From contig JADJYF010000021.1 in NCBI GenBank assembly GCA_016719885.1, positions 1 through 64,000 on the forward strand: 64,000 nt of DNA. The letters are read 5' to 3'. Both the position numbers and the translations under genes were made by a program. Below are positions 1 to 9,217 of the stretch, piece by piece. The stretch comes from Pseudomonadota bacterium. Lineage in GTDB: Bacteria; Pseudomonadota; Gammaproteobacteria; Ga0077536. Each line of letters begins with the position of its first letter. Position 1 is the stretch's first letter. The notes beneath the pieces were generated by a model. The model saw nothing but the letters and a program-made list of their open reading frames with translations, did no database searches and had not been told where the DNA came from.

Positions 1-201
1 CCAAGGACAAATTGAAATTACCCTGGCGCGCCATTTCCATGGTGCGGCCTGCTGAAAGTCCGACATGACGCCCACTCGGCAGTTGTGGCATTGCCTTACC
101 CTCGATGTAGTTGCCGGCTCTTCAAGGGGGTGAAAAACTACGGCGCTCACTACGCCTTTTCACCACCTTGCTCGCGGGCAAGTTTCAATTCAGTGGCACC
201 C

Positions 202-1062
202 ATGGCAGAACGTGTCTCGACCAATATATTGGATAACGACGGTCAGCTCAGCGAGAAGTATCGGCGCGCGGCCGACTTGATTGGGGCGGCCGACGGTTTA
301 CTGATTGCCGCCGGCGCCGGCATGGGAGTGGATTCGGGCTTGCCGGATTTTCGCGGGCCGGCGGGTTTTTGGGCGGCCTATCCGGCGCTTGAGCGGGCGC
401 GACTGCAATTTTCCGACATAGCAAACATGGGCGCCTTTACCGATGACCCCGTGCTCGCCTGGGGCTTCTACGGGCATCGTTTACAGTTGTATCGGAGTAC
501 GGCGCCCCATGCGGGCTACGGCCTGCTCGACTCGATTGGCAAGCTGCCGGAGCGTGGAGCATTTGTCTTCACCAGCAACGTCGATGGCGCATTCTGCAGC
601 CGGCTTTCCGTCCGAGCGGATCGCCGAGTGCCATGGCTCGATTCATCACCTGCAATGCTTGGAGAACTGTAGCGATGCCATCTGGAGTGCGAATGATTTC
701 ATCCCGAGGTCGACCAAGAGGAATGCCGCCTCCTGAATGCTCTGCCACTCTGTCCGCAATGCGGGGCTGTCGCGAGGCCCAACATCTTGATGTTCAGCGA
801 CTGGCTATGGCTTGCGCACCGTACTGACCTACAGCAGGAGCGACTCTACAACTGGCTGGAAAAAATTGAGCGCTTGGCCGTCATCGAGATCGGCGCTGGT
901 ACCGCGATCCCCACGGTCCGTCGCTTTGCCAAGTCGCTTGGCAGGGGCGTGATCCGCATCAATCCGTTGCCGGATGGCGGTGCAAGCCCAGGTGACATAT
1001 TTCTCAAGACCACAGCGCTTAAAGGAATACAGGGCATAGCGAGGGAGCTACTAGGCAATTAG
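202..1062 (+). pseudogene. Sir2-family NAD-dependent deacylase, two frameshifts
   Basis: Sirtuins remove acyl groups from lysines using NAD. The first segment (202 to about 595) has the GAGMG nucleotide loop, SGLPDFRG and TSNVDG motifs. The frame then shifts by one near 585-605. The middle segment holds AGFPSERIAECHGSIHH with the catalytic His and a first Cys pair. A second shift at about 703-708, where one G seems lost in CCCGAG, restores the first frame, which holds LCPQCG and RPNILMF and runs to the stop. The two shifts compensate, so all sirtuin motifs survive but no intact reading frame does. ATG 202 is preferred over an in-frame GTG at 85 because the extra N-terminus has no family similarity. 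It could be a decaying gene or uncorrected sequence errors. The 200 bases upstream show no gene. Confidence 0.8.
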
Positions 1063-1152
1063 CAGCGCCAACGGCAAGAGTTGACGCTGAATGCTGACGC
1101 TATTCGGTAGCCGTCACTTGAGTCTTGCCGACCCTGCTCGCGGCCTCGTCGA

Positions 1153-2192
1153 TTACCGATATGTCACCTCCCCCTGAACCCCGGCATCACCCTCTCGCGC
1201 AAACAACTCCAACGACCGCGTACTCTTCTCCACCGCGATCCCCGCAAGATGCGTGGACATGATGAAGTCCGTATACACCGTCCCGCTCACCACGAACTTC
1301 TCCAGCTTGTCCGCCACCGTCTTAGGCGACCCCACGAACAAATCCGCTGCCATCGCCGAATCGCGCAGGTCCTCGGCCTTCTTCATCGGCCAGTCGGCGA
1401 GTGCCGCGTCGCCTTCCACGTCGGCGGAAGTCGACAGCACGCCGCGGTAGTAATCGAACACGTGCCACAGGTGGTGCTGGGCCTCTTCCCAGGCCGCATC
1501 GTCACTGTCGGCGACGTAGACCATGCGCAGTTGCGCCACTTTGAATTCGGCGAAGGGTCGCGGCCGAGCTCCTTCAAGGCGGCCATGTACTCGGGCACCG
1601 GGTCGGGGCCGAAGGTGGTCATGAAGTTGGCGCCGAGGGCCGCGGCGCGGCGGATGGCCTTGGGGCCGCGGGCGCCTATCCAGATCGGCACCGGCTGCTG
1701 CACGGGGCGTGGCATGAGCGTCGCGTTCTTCACCTGGGTGAAGCGGCCGTCAAAGCTCACGTTCTCCTCGGTCAGGAGTTTCTTCATGAGCGTCACGCCT
1801 TCTCCAAGCGCGCCGCGCTCGCCGCGCTTCTGGCAGAAGGCGTCGAACTCCTCGTGGGTGTAGCCCTGCCCCACGCCGAGATCGAAGCGGCCGTTGGAGA
1901 GGATATCCGCCAGCACCACTTCCTCGGCCGCACGCAGCGGGTGGATGAAGGGCATGAGCATGACGAAGGTACCGATGCGGATCGTCTTGGTGCGCGCCGC
2001 GAGCGCGCAGGCCATGGCCAGCGGCACGGGGTTGTAGGCATCTTCGGTGAAGTGATGCTCGGTGAGCCACACGTGGTCGTAGCCCATGCGCTCCATGGCC
2101 ACCACCTGCTCGATCATCGACTCGTAGAAGCGCGGGCTGGGCACATGCCAGCGCTGGGGGTTGCGAAAGTCGTGCATCACGCCGAAACGCAT
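1153..2192 (-). pseudogene. LLM-class flavin-dependent oxidoreductase, frameshifted
   Basis: This belongs to the luciferase-like monooxygenase family (TIM barrel, F420- or FMN-dependent). The N-terminal part starts at ATG 2192, which has AGGAGGT six bases upstream. It holds MRFGVMHDF, the WLTEHHF motif, the GRFDLGVGQGY motif and a PVPIWIGARGPKA segment. Near 1553-1558 one base appears to be missing in the run after CGACC. The remaining part (AQLRMVYVADSDD to the stop at 1153) lies in the next frame. Together the two parts make a family-typical protein of about 346 residues. The substrate is unknown. It lies next to the frameshifted sirtuin, so a local sequencing or assembly fault is as likely as real decay. 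Confidence 0.8.
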
Positions 2193-2280
2193 GGGATACC
2201 TCCTGCTGTTCATGCCGGAGGTTCAAATCTATCGGCCGCGAGCCACCGCCACCATTCGCCGGATGGGGAGTGCGTGGCGA

Positions 2281-2319
2281 GGGCACGGGCAGGGCGTTCA
2301 ACGCCCCGTGCCCGTGCCC
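2281..2319 (-). terminator. GC-rich hairpin after the RTX gene
   Basis: The arms GGGCACGGGCAGGGCG and its complement, which carries a two-base bulge, close on a TTCAA loop. The hairpin lies just past the stop of the RTX gene at 2328. There is no T run after it on the minus strand, so it could be a Rho-assisted terminator or an mRNA-stabilising 3' structure. Confidence 0.5.
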
Positions 2320-2327
2320 CCGCCCTC

Positions 2328-5300
2328 TCAACTGATGGTCCGCGTGATATCCGTATCCACCAGCAGGGTGGCCGCTATCGATGCATTGGTGTAGGACGCG
2401 TACAGCGTGCCGCCCACGGTCACGTTCTCGCCCGCCACCCAGCCCTGGCCGACGGAGCTGACGCTGTCGCCGCTGTTGCCATCGATGATGAGTTCGTGGG
2501 TGGCGGTGTCGCGGAACATGCCGGTGGCGTCCGGCAGGGCGAGCACGTCGCGGATATCGAGGGTGAGGCTGTTGTTGCCGCTGCCGGTGAGATTGATGCG
2601 CTCGATGCCGGTGATGAAGTTGTTGGCGACCTGCGTCAGGTCGAGCGCCACGCCACTGCCGTCGATGCGCAGGGTATCGATGCCGCTGCCGCCGTCGAAG
2701 GCGCGCGCGCCGTCCTGCCACACCAGCGTGTCGTTGCCGCCGCCGCCGCGCAGTGCGTCGGCGCCGCCACCGCCCTTGATGAGATCATCGCCAAGACCAC
2801 CCACCAGGGCTTCGTCGACGCTGGTGCCGGTCAGGGTGTCGTTGCCGCTGGTGCCCTGTTGCGCCACGCTGCCGTTGAAATCGCGGCCGTACACGATGAA
2901 GGCCGCGCCCGAATTGGTGCCATTCGGGGCGGCCGAGCGGAGTCCCGCCACGAGGTCGTCGAAACCGTCGCCGTTGACGTCGCCCGCGCCGCTGAGTGAC
3001 TGTGTGAGGAAGTGACTTGGGGCGTCCGGGAGGAACATGCCATCACGGCCGTTCAGGGTGGCGAGATCAATCGACGGCGCGAAGGCGCCGGCCTTGCCGA
3101 ACACCAGGTAGCTCAGGCCATCCTGGGCTACCAATAAATCGTCGAAGCCGTCGCCGTTGATGTCGCCGGCGCCGCTCACCTCTGCGCCAACCCCGTTGAA
3201 GGACGCCGCACCGGTGAGCCGAAAGCCGGCGTCGCTATCGAGCGTGGTGAGGTCGACGCTCGCAGCGAAGACGCCCGCCTTGCCGAACACCACGTAGGCC
3301 GTACCCGCATGGGGATCGCCCACCACGACGTCATCGAAACCATCGCCATTGACGTCGCCCGCACCGCTCACACGTGTGCCGTTGCTAGCGCCGCCCAAGA
3401 TGAAGCCATCGCTGCCGTTGAGGTTGGCGAGATCGATGCTGGCGGCGAAGGGGTCTGTCTTGCCGAACACGATGTAGGCGCCCTGAAAACGGTTGAGCAC
3501 CACATCGCCAATGCCGTCGCCGTTGATGTCGCCCGCGCCATGCACGCTCAGTCCGGTATAGTCACCGGCGGCAGCCAGCAGCCGAACGCCGTCGGTGCCG
3601 ATCACGTCGAGCAGATCGGTGCCGGTCAGGTCGGCCGCGTTGATGGTCAGCGGAAAGCCGCCCGCCTTGCCGAACACCACGTAGGCGGCACCCGCAAAGC
3701 CGTTCGCATAACGCGCGCCCACCAGCAAATCATCAAAGCCATCGCCGTTGATATCGCCGGCGGTGGTGACCGCGGAGCCGCCGCGCTCATTGGCCGCGGT
3801 ACCGTCGAGCCGGAAGCCGGTGTCGACATCGAGGGAGCCAAGCTCGATGGATGCCGTGAAGCTCGCCTTGCCGTACACCACGTAGGCCGAGCCGGAATTG
3901 GAGCCGTGCGGATCGGCGCGCTCGGCGCCGATCACGAGGTCATCGAAACCGTCACCGTTGAGGTCGCCAGCGCCGCCGACTGAGCCGCCGCTGCGATCGT
4001 CGCCCGCGACGCCGTCGAGACGAAAGCCGTTGGTGCCGTCCAGGGTGCCGAGGTTCTTGGTCGGGTCGAAGGGGGCGGCCTGCCCGAACACCACGTAGCT
4101 CGAGCCGGCGGCCGAAACGCTTGCGGGGTCGGCGAATGCCGCGCCGATGATGAAATCGTCGAAGCCGTCGCCGTTGACATCGCCGGCAGCGCTGACACTG
4201 GCGCCGGCGAAGTCGCTGTTGGCCACGCCCTCGAACTGCGTGCCGTTGCTGCCGTCCAGCGCAGAAAAAGCCAGCGAGGCGTTGTTCAGCACCGTGACAT
4301 CGCTGTCGATGTCGACCAGGAGCGCGCCGTGGGCGTAGCGCGTGAAGCCATCCACCGCGCCGCCCGGTGTGGTCCACACGCCGCCCAGCACCACCAGGTC
4401 GCCGCTGTCGCCCGCCACGCCCAGGTGATGGGGCGACTCGGTGATGGTGCGCAAGCCCGGCGCGTCGAGCACCAGGGTGTTGACGCCGCCGCCACGCAGA
4501 TCGATCTGCTCGATGCCGTGCAGGGAAGTGTTGCCGACGGTGAATGCCGCACCGCCGCTCGCGATGCGCAGCGTGTCGGTGCCGCTGCCGGCATCCACGC
4601 CGCGCATGCCCGGGCGCCAGGTCAAGGTGTCGTCGCCGCTGCCGCCGCGCAGGAAGTCGGCGCCACCCGCGCCGTCGATCACATCGTTGCCGGCGCCGCC
4701 GACGATGATCTCGGCGGCGGTGGTACCGGTCAGGGTGTCACTGCCGGCGCCGCCCTGCCTGGCGACGGCGGCGCTGAAGTCGTTGCCAAAAAATACGTAG
4801 GCTCCACCGGCCCCCGCGCCATTGGCATCGGTGTCCTCGGCGCCCACCAGCACGTCGTCATAGCCATCGCCGTTCACGTCGCCGGCGGCGCTGACGGCGC
4901 GGCCACTGCCGTCCGCCGCCGCCACGCCGTCGAGGCGCAGGCCGTTGCTGCCGTCCAGGCTGGCAAGGCCGAAACTCGCGGCAAAGCCGCTGGCCTTGCC
5001 GAACACCACGTAGCTCGAACCCGCACCGCTGCCGTTCGGGTCGGCGTCGGCCGCGCCCACCAGGAGATCAGCGTAGCCATCGCCGTTGACGTCGCCGGCG
5101 GCGCTCACCGCCTCGCCGGCGCCGTCACCCGCCGCCACGCCGTCGATGCGGAAGCCGTTGCTGCCATTGAGAACACTCAGGGTGGCGCTCGCGTCGAAAT
5201 CGCCCGCCTTGCCGAACAGCACGTAGGCCGAGCCCGAATTGCTGCCATTGGGATCGGCGCTCCGCGCGCCGATCAGGAGATCGCCGAAACCGTCGCCGTT

Positions 5301-7154
5301 CACATCGCCGGCAGCGCTTACCGCGCCGCCACTCATGTCGTCATGGGCGACGCCCACCAGGCGGAAGCCGGTATCGCCATCGAGGCTGCCGAGGTTGATA
5401 CTCGGGGCAAAGCCGCTGGCCTTGCCGAACACCACGTAGCTGGCGCCCGAGAAGGCGCCGTTCTGGCTGACGCCGATCGCGCCGACCACGATGTCGCCGA
5501 AGCCATCGCCGTTCACATCACCGGCGCTGCTGACGCTCAAGCCGCTGGTATCGCTGGCCGCCACGCCTTCGAGGCGAAAGCCGGTGTTGCCATCGAGCGA
5601 GACGAGATCGATGGAGGCCGCGAAACCCTGGTCCGTGCCGAACACCACGTAGCTCGCGCCGGACGCGGCGCCATTGGGCGCGGCACCACTCGCGCCCACC
5701 AGCAGATCGTTGAAGCCATCGCCGTTGACATCGCCGGCGCCGCTCACCGCGATGCCGCTCTTGTCGGATGCGACGACGCCCTGCAGGCGAAAGCCGCCGA
5801 GGCCACCAGGCTCACCGACCGTACTGAGACTGATGCTGGACTCGAAGCCGCTGGTCTTGCCGAACACGATGTAGGTCGTGCCGGACTCGCCACCATTCGT
5901 ATCGACGCCGTAGGCGCCGATCACGAGATCGTCCACACCATCACCATCCACATCACCGGCGCCGCGCACGGCGAAGCCGGCGACGTCGTAGTCCGCGACA
6001 CCGTCGAGACGAAAACCGTTGCTGCCCGTGAGGGCAGAGAGGCTCAAGGAAGACGTGAAGCCGCTGGCCTTGCCGAACACGATATAAGCCGAGCCCGAAT
6101 AGTCGCCGGGCCCTGCGGGACTGATATCGGTACCCGGAGCGCCGACCACCACGTCGTCGAAGCCGTCGCCATTGATGTCGCCGGCGCTGCTGACGCTGCG
6201 GCCGGCGTGATCTTCGGCGGCCACGCCATCGAGACGGAAGCCGTTGGCGCCGTTCAACATCGACAGCGGCACCACGCCACCTATCATGCGTGCGGCGCTG
6301 GTTTCGATCTGAAGGCTCGCCCCACTGAGCGTGTATTGCGCATAGGTGACGCCGCCTATCGTGGTATTGCTGCCGGCCACCCACGCGCCGTTGGCGATGA
6401 CACCGTCGTCCGAACCACCACGCACACGCAGCACGTCGGTGTCCGACAGGCTTACTATCCGCGACGCGGTCAGTTGCGCCATGTTCGCGCCGCTGCCCCG
6501 CAGGTCCAGCACCTCGATGGCGCGCGCGGCGGCGAGACCGGCAGTCCTGAGCGCAACACCCGCCCCCGCCACCAGCAAGGTGTCTTCGCCCGTGCCGCCA
6601 TGCTGCAGCACATCGGCGCTGTCGTAGATCAGCACGTCGTTGCCCGCGCCGGCGCTCAAGGTATCGGCGCCGGCCCGGCCATCGAGGCGGTTGGCGCCGC
6701 TGTTGCCGAGCAGGATGTTGGCGGCGCTGTTGCCGATGGCGGTCAGGTTGCCGACGCCGGTCAGGGTCAGACGTTCCTGCTGAACGCCCAGTGCGTAGCT
6801 GACACTGGACTTGACGGTATCGGTGCCGGCATCGGCCAAGGCCTTGTTGATCTCGCCGGTGCCGTCAATGACATAGGTATCGTCTCCCGCATCGCCGCGC
6901 AGGGAATCGCGGCCGAGACCGCCGGTCAGGCTGTCGTTGCCGGCGCCGCCAATCAGGATGTCGTTGCCGTCGCCACCGATGAGGATGTCGTTGCCCGTGC
7001 CGCCGTTGAGCGTGTCGTTGCCGGCTGCGCCGTCGAGACGGTCGTTGCCACCACTCCCCGTCAGCCGGTCGTCGCCGGCCAGGCCTAGCAGCAAGTCATT
7101 CGCCGCGCCCCCGGTCAGTACGTCTTTACCGCTGGTCCCCTTCTTCGTAGCCAT
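2328..7154 (-). CDS. Giant RTX / FG-GAP beta-propeller protein
   Basis: This 1608-residue protein is probably extracellular and calcium-binding. Residues about 6-100 are roughly ten RTX nonapeptides (GGxGxDxLx). Residues about 300-790 contain seven FG-GAP repeats of the type GAGDVNGDGFDDLxxGA. A second RTX linker (about 795-850) is followed by a second block of seven FG-GAP repeats (about 960-1430) and a last RTX stretch (about 1435-1500). Seven FG-GAP units are what one integrin-type propeller needs, so I infer two complete propellers. There is no Sec signal peptide, which fits type I secretion, but no transporter genes are nearby. ATG 7154 (MATKKGTSG) is chosen for the GAGGG upstream and because the 55-residue in-frame extension lacks RTX character. 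The ligand or role (adhesion, surface layer) is not shown by the sequence. Confidence 0.85.
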   Translation of the reverse strand: MATKKGTSGKDVLTGGAANDLLLGLAGDDRLTGSGGNDRLDGAAGNDTLNGGTGNDILIGGDGNDILIGGAGNDSLTGGLGRDSLRGDAGDDTYVIDGTGEINKALADAGTDTVKSSVSYALGVQQERLTLTGVGNLTAIGNSAANILLGNSGANRLDGRAGADTLSAGAGNDVLIYDSADVLQHGGTGEDTLLVAGAGVALRTAGLAAARAIEVLDLRGSGANMAQLTASRIVSLSDTDVLRVRGGSDDGVIANGAWVAGSNTTIGGVTYAQYTLSGASLQIETSAARMIGGVVPLSMLNGANGFRLDGVAAEDHAGRSVSSAGDINGDGFDDVVVGAPGTDISPAGPGDYSGSAYIVFGKASGFTSSLSLSALTGSNGFRLDGVADYDVAGFAVRGAGDVDGDGVDDLVIGAYGVDTNGGESGTTYIVFGKTSGFESSISLSTVGEPGGLGGFRLQGVVASDKSGIAVSGAGDVNGDGFNDLLVGASGAAPNGAASGASYVVFGTDQGFAASIDLVSLDGNTGFRLEGVAASDTSGLSVSSAGDVNGDGFGDIVVGAIGVSQNGAFSGASYVVFGKASGFAPSINLGSLDGDTGFRLVGVAHDDMSGGAVSAAGDVNGDGFGDLLIGARSADPNGSNSGSAYVLFGKAGDFDASATLSVLNGSNGFRIDGVAAGDGAGEAVSAAGDVNGDGYADLLVGAADADPNGSGAGSSYVVFGKASGFAASFGLASLDGSNGLRLDGVAAADGSGRAVSAAGDVNGDGYDDVLVGAEDTDANGAGAGGAYVFFGNDFSAAVARQGGAGSDTLTGTTAAEIIVGGAGNDVIDGAGGADFLRGGSGDDTLTWRPGMRGVDAGSGTDTLRIASGGAAFTVGNTSLHGIEQIDLRGGGVNTLVLDAPGLRTITESPHHLGVAGDSGDLVVLGGVWTTPGGAVDGFTRYAHGALLVDIDSDVTVLNNASLAFSALDGSNGTQFEGVANSDFAGASVSAAGDVNGDGFDDFIIGAAFADPASVSAAGSSYVVFGQAAPFDPTKNLGTLDGTNGFRLDGVAGDDRSGGSVGGAGDLNGDGFDDLVIGAERADPHGSNSGSAYVVYGKASFTASIELGSLDVDTGFRLDGTAANERGGSAVTTAGDINGDGFDDLLVGARYANGFAGAAYVVFGKAGGFPLTINAADLTGTDLLDVIGTDGVRLLAAAGDYTGLSVHGAGDINGDGIGDVVLNRFQGAYIVFGKTDPFAASIDLANLNGSDGFILGGASNGTRVSGAGDVNGDGFDDVVVGDPHAGTAYVVFGKAGVFAASVDLTTLDSDAGFRLTGAASFNGVGAEVSGAGDINGDGFDDLLVAQDGLSYLVFGKAGAFAPSIDLATLNGRDGMFLPDAPSHFLTQSLSGAGDVNGDGFDDLVAGLRSAAPNGTNSGAAFIVYGRDFNGSVAQQGTSGNDTLTGTSVDEALVGGLGDDLIKGGGGADALRGGGGNDTLVWQDGARAFDGGSGIDTLRIDGSGVALDLTQVANNFITGIERINLTGSGNNSLTLDIRDVLALPDATGMFRDTATHELIIDGNSGDSVSSVGQGWVAGENVTVGGTLYASYTNASIAATLLVDTDITRTIS

Positions 7155-7501
7155 GGCGAGCACCCTCTTATCGTTATTGGTATTTGTTCTGTCGCCGCAC
7201 GGGCAGCCACTGGCGACTGGCCGAAGGCCAGGGTTTCGGAGGTTTGAAGATCGGGAATGGGCGAACATCTGCGCGTTCGGCCCTGCGACGGCACGAATCC
7301 TCTGAACGCGAGCAGCCACGTCGGCATGCGTCGCGCCTCCCTCTCAGAGGCTCACGCTTGAGGCACGAACGCTAAACGCTCCGACTGGCTGGAGCAAGGA
7401 CCCAGCGCACGCCCGAAGGAGTGGCCACAAAACGTTACAAAACAGCGAGGGTGCTGAAAGTTGCTACCCCGCGGCGCGGGGATCGGCCGCTGGTCGGACA
7501 G
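7155..7501. other. Intergenic region before the RTX gene
   Basis: No gene is seen in these 347 bases. They must hold the promoter of the leftward RTX gene and the 3' end of the AlkB-like gene. A small hairpin CCCCGC-GGC-GCGGGG at about 7468-7482 could help end the AlkB-like transcript. I could not fix a convincing -35/-10 pair. Confidence 0.5.
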
Positions 7502-8629
7502 CTAGGCGGGGGCCGCGGCCAGCGCCCGTTCATCGGGCGTGGCGAAGCGCTCGTCCCATTCCGCGAGCTTCGGCGCCATCACCCGGTGCCACAGCGGTGG
7601 CACCAGCGTCAGGGCCAGCGCCGCAAGGTAGCCGCAGGGCAACAGCGGGGTTTCGCGCGGTTGCGCCTGCAAGGACTCGAAATGCGTCAAGGGTTGCAGA
7701 TGATGTTCCGAATGCATCGGCAGGTGGATCAATACCACGTGACTGAAAGCGCGATCCGTATCCCAGGCATGGCGTAACGCATAGGGCGTTTCCGGACTTC
7801 GCACCAAGCCGTAGTGTTCGAGGTAATTGAGCGCTTCCAGCAACAGCTTGTTGAACAGTGAAGCGAGCAGGAAGGCCGCGACGCCGACACCGCCGGCCGC
7901 CCAGCCATACAGAGCCAACACCAGGCCGGATCGGACGAAGCCGCGTGTCACCTTGTTGGCCAGCAGCAGCCTGTGGAGCGCGGGCCGGTTACGCAGTCGC
8001 TCGCGCTCGATGTCCCAGGCCTGCGCCACCTGGCCGAGTGACGAGCGCAGGTAGAAGCGATAGACGTTTTCGCCGCGCAACGCGGTGGCCGGGTCCCGCG
8101 CGGTACCCACGTCGCGGTGGTGACCGAATACGTGGGCCACTTCCAAGCTGGCGTTGCACGCCATGGCGAGCAGCCAGCGCGCACTGAACATCGCGGCGGC
8201 GTCGTTGGTGCGGTGCATGAGCTCATGGGCGGTGAGGATGCCGCCGAGCGCCACCGCGAGGCCGAAGGACAGCACCGCGCCGAGATGGTCGACAGCGTCG
8301 TTCGCCGCCCGCTGCGCGAGGGCGGGATAACCGGACAAGGACTCGACAGCCCGTCCCAGGCCGAACAGGTCATCGGGCGCCAGGTACCAGGCGAACACCA
8401 CGCTCAAGGCCGCGAGCGACGGTACGAAGCTGTGCAATACGCAGTCCAGCAACCACGGGTGACGCACCGCCCGCGCCGCGCTGGCGCGCGGACTCAAGGC
8501 ATCGCTGCCGATCCACCCCAGCACACCCGCCGCAATGCCGAGCCATGATGCCTGTTGCCCGAGCACCAGGCCCACCATGGCCAGCAGGATGAGAAGGTGA
8601 GTTCCGCAATAACGAATGTAGGTCCACAT
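7502..8629 (-). CDS. AlkB-like membrane hydroxylase / desaturase
   Basis: This 375-residue membrane protein belongs to the non-haem di-iron family of alkane 1-monooxygenases. The family hydroxylates terminal carbons of alkanes or alkyl groups with electrons from rubredoxin. Histidine boxes are HELMH (135-139), VAHVFGHH (164-171) and HSEHH (306-310), plus the NYLEHYGL motif (268-275) typical of AlkB. Hydrophobic segments near residues 10-40, 65-83, 117-133 and 235-258 fit a multi-span topology. Box 2 differs from the usual EHxxGHH because Ala replaces Glu, so the substrate may not be an n-alkane. No rubredoxin gene is adjacent. It is divergent from the SCP2-like operon. The RBS before ATG 8629 is weak. 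Confidence 0.8.
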   Translation of the reverse strand: MWTYIRYCGTHLLILLAMVGLVLGQQASWLGIAAGVLGWIGSDALSPRASAARAVRHPWLLDCVLHSFVPSLAALSVVFAWYLAPDDLFGLGRAVESLSGYPALAQRAANDAVDHLGAVLSFGLAVALGGILTAHELMHRTNDAAAMFSARWLLAMACNASLEVAHVFGHHRDVGTARDPATALRGENVYRFYLRSSLGQVAQAWDIERERLRNRPALHRLLLANKVTRGFVRSGLVLALYGWAAGGVGVAAFLLASLFNKLLLEALNYLEHYGLVRSPETPYALRHAWDTDRAFSHVVLIHLPMHSEHHLQPLTHFESLQAQPRETPLLPCGYLAALALTLVPPLWHRVMAPKLAEWDERFATPDERALAAAPA

Positions 8630-8833
8630 CTCGCGGCAGCCCTCGGCCGGTCAGTTGCGTTGACAAGTGTTGCGCGTGCAGGGCGGCACGGGCCTGATTT
8701 CGGTCAAGCCGGGCGCACCGGGCCATCCTGCCACGCGCTGCCGCGCACACGGCAACCGTGAATGATACGCCGCCCGGCTGACAGGCCGATCGACACGCGG
8801 ATAGACTGCGGAACGAGCAGCAGGAGGCATCCC

Positions 8834-9217
8834 ATGCAGTTCCCCGGCATCGAATTCATCCACGCCCTGCGTGATCGTCTTAACGATGACGCCGCTTTCG
8901 CCACCGCCAGCCGCTGGTCCGACGTGAAAGTCCTGCTGGTGCTGGGCGAGGAGCGCTACTGGCTGAAACTCTACGGCGGCAAGATCATCGACGTGATGGT
9001 GTACTTCCCGTTCGCCAATCCGCTTGGCTGGGATTACATGATCAGCGCGCCGCTCGAAACCTGGGCGGCGCTGCGCGACGGCAGTCGCGCGCTCGGCCAC
9101 CTGCTCGACACCGGCGCCATCACCATCGACGGCAACCTGCTCGAAGCAAACCGGCTTTACGAATCGACCCATCTCATGTTGAGCGCGCTGCGCGATCTCG
9201 AGGGGAGCACGCCATGA
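8834..9217 (+). CDS. SCP2-like sterol/lipid-binding domain protein
   Basis: This 127-residue protein resembles SCP2-type lipid-binding domains. A hydrophobic beta segment (VKVLLVLGEERYWLKLYGGK) is followed by an ETWAALRDGSRALGHLL segment and a GAITIDGNLLEA strand, as in the SCP2 pattern of a Trp-Ala-helix and an x-I-x-G-D/N-L strand. ATG 8834 has AGGAGG seven bases upstream. Its stop overlaps the start of the next hydrolase (ATGA), so the two are translationally coupled and probably act on the same hydrophobic substrate. The family call comes from pattern recognition and is moderate. Confidence 0.55.
   Translation: MQFPGIEFIHALRDRLNDDAAFATASRWSDVKVLLVLGEERYWLKLYGGKIIDVMVYFPFANPLGWDYMISAPLETWAALRDGSRALGHLLDTGAITIDGNLLEANRLYESTHLMLSALRDLEGSTP

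Noticed and set aside
590..710. Programmed frameshifting in the sirtuin gene
   Set aside because: No slippery heptamer or stimulatory structure, and two shifts in opposite directions would be needed.
4329..7088. A 919-codon open frame on the plus strand opposite the RTX gene
   Set aside because: It mirrors the GC-rich repeats of the real gene, has no domain and no ribosome site; a shadow of codon bias.
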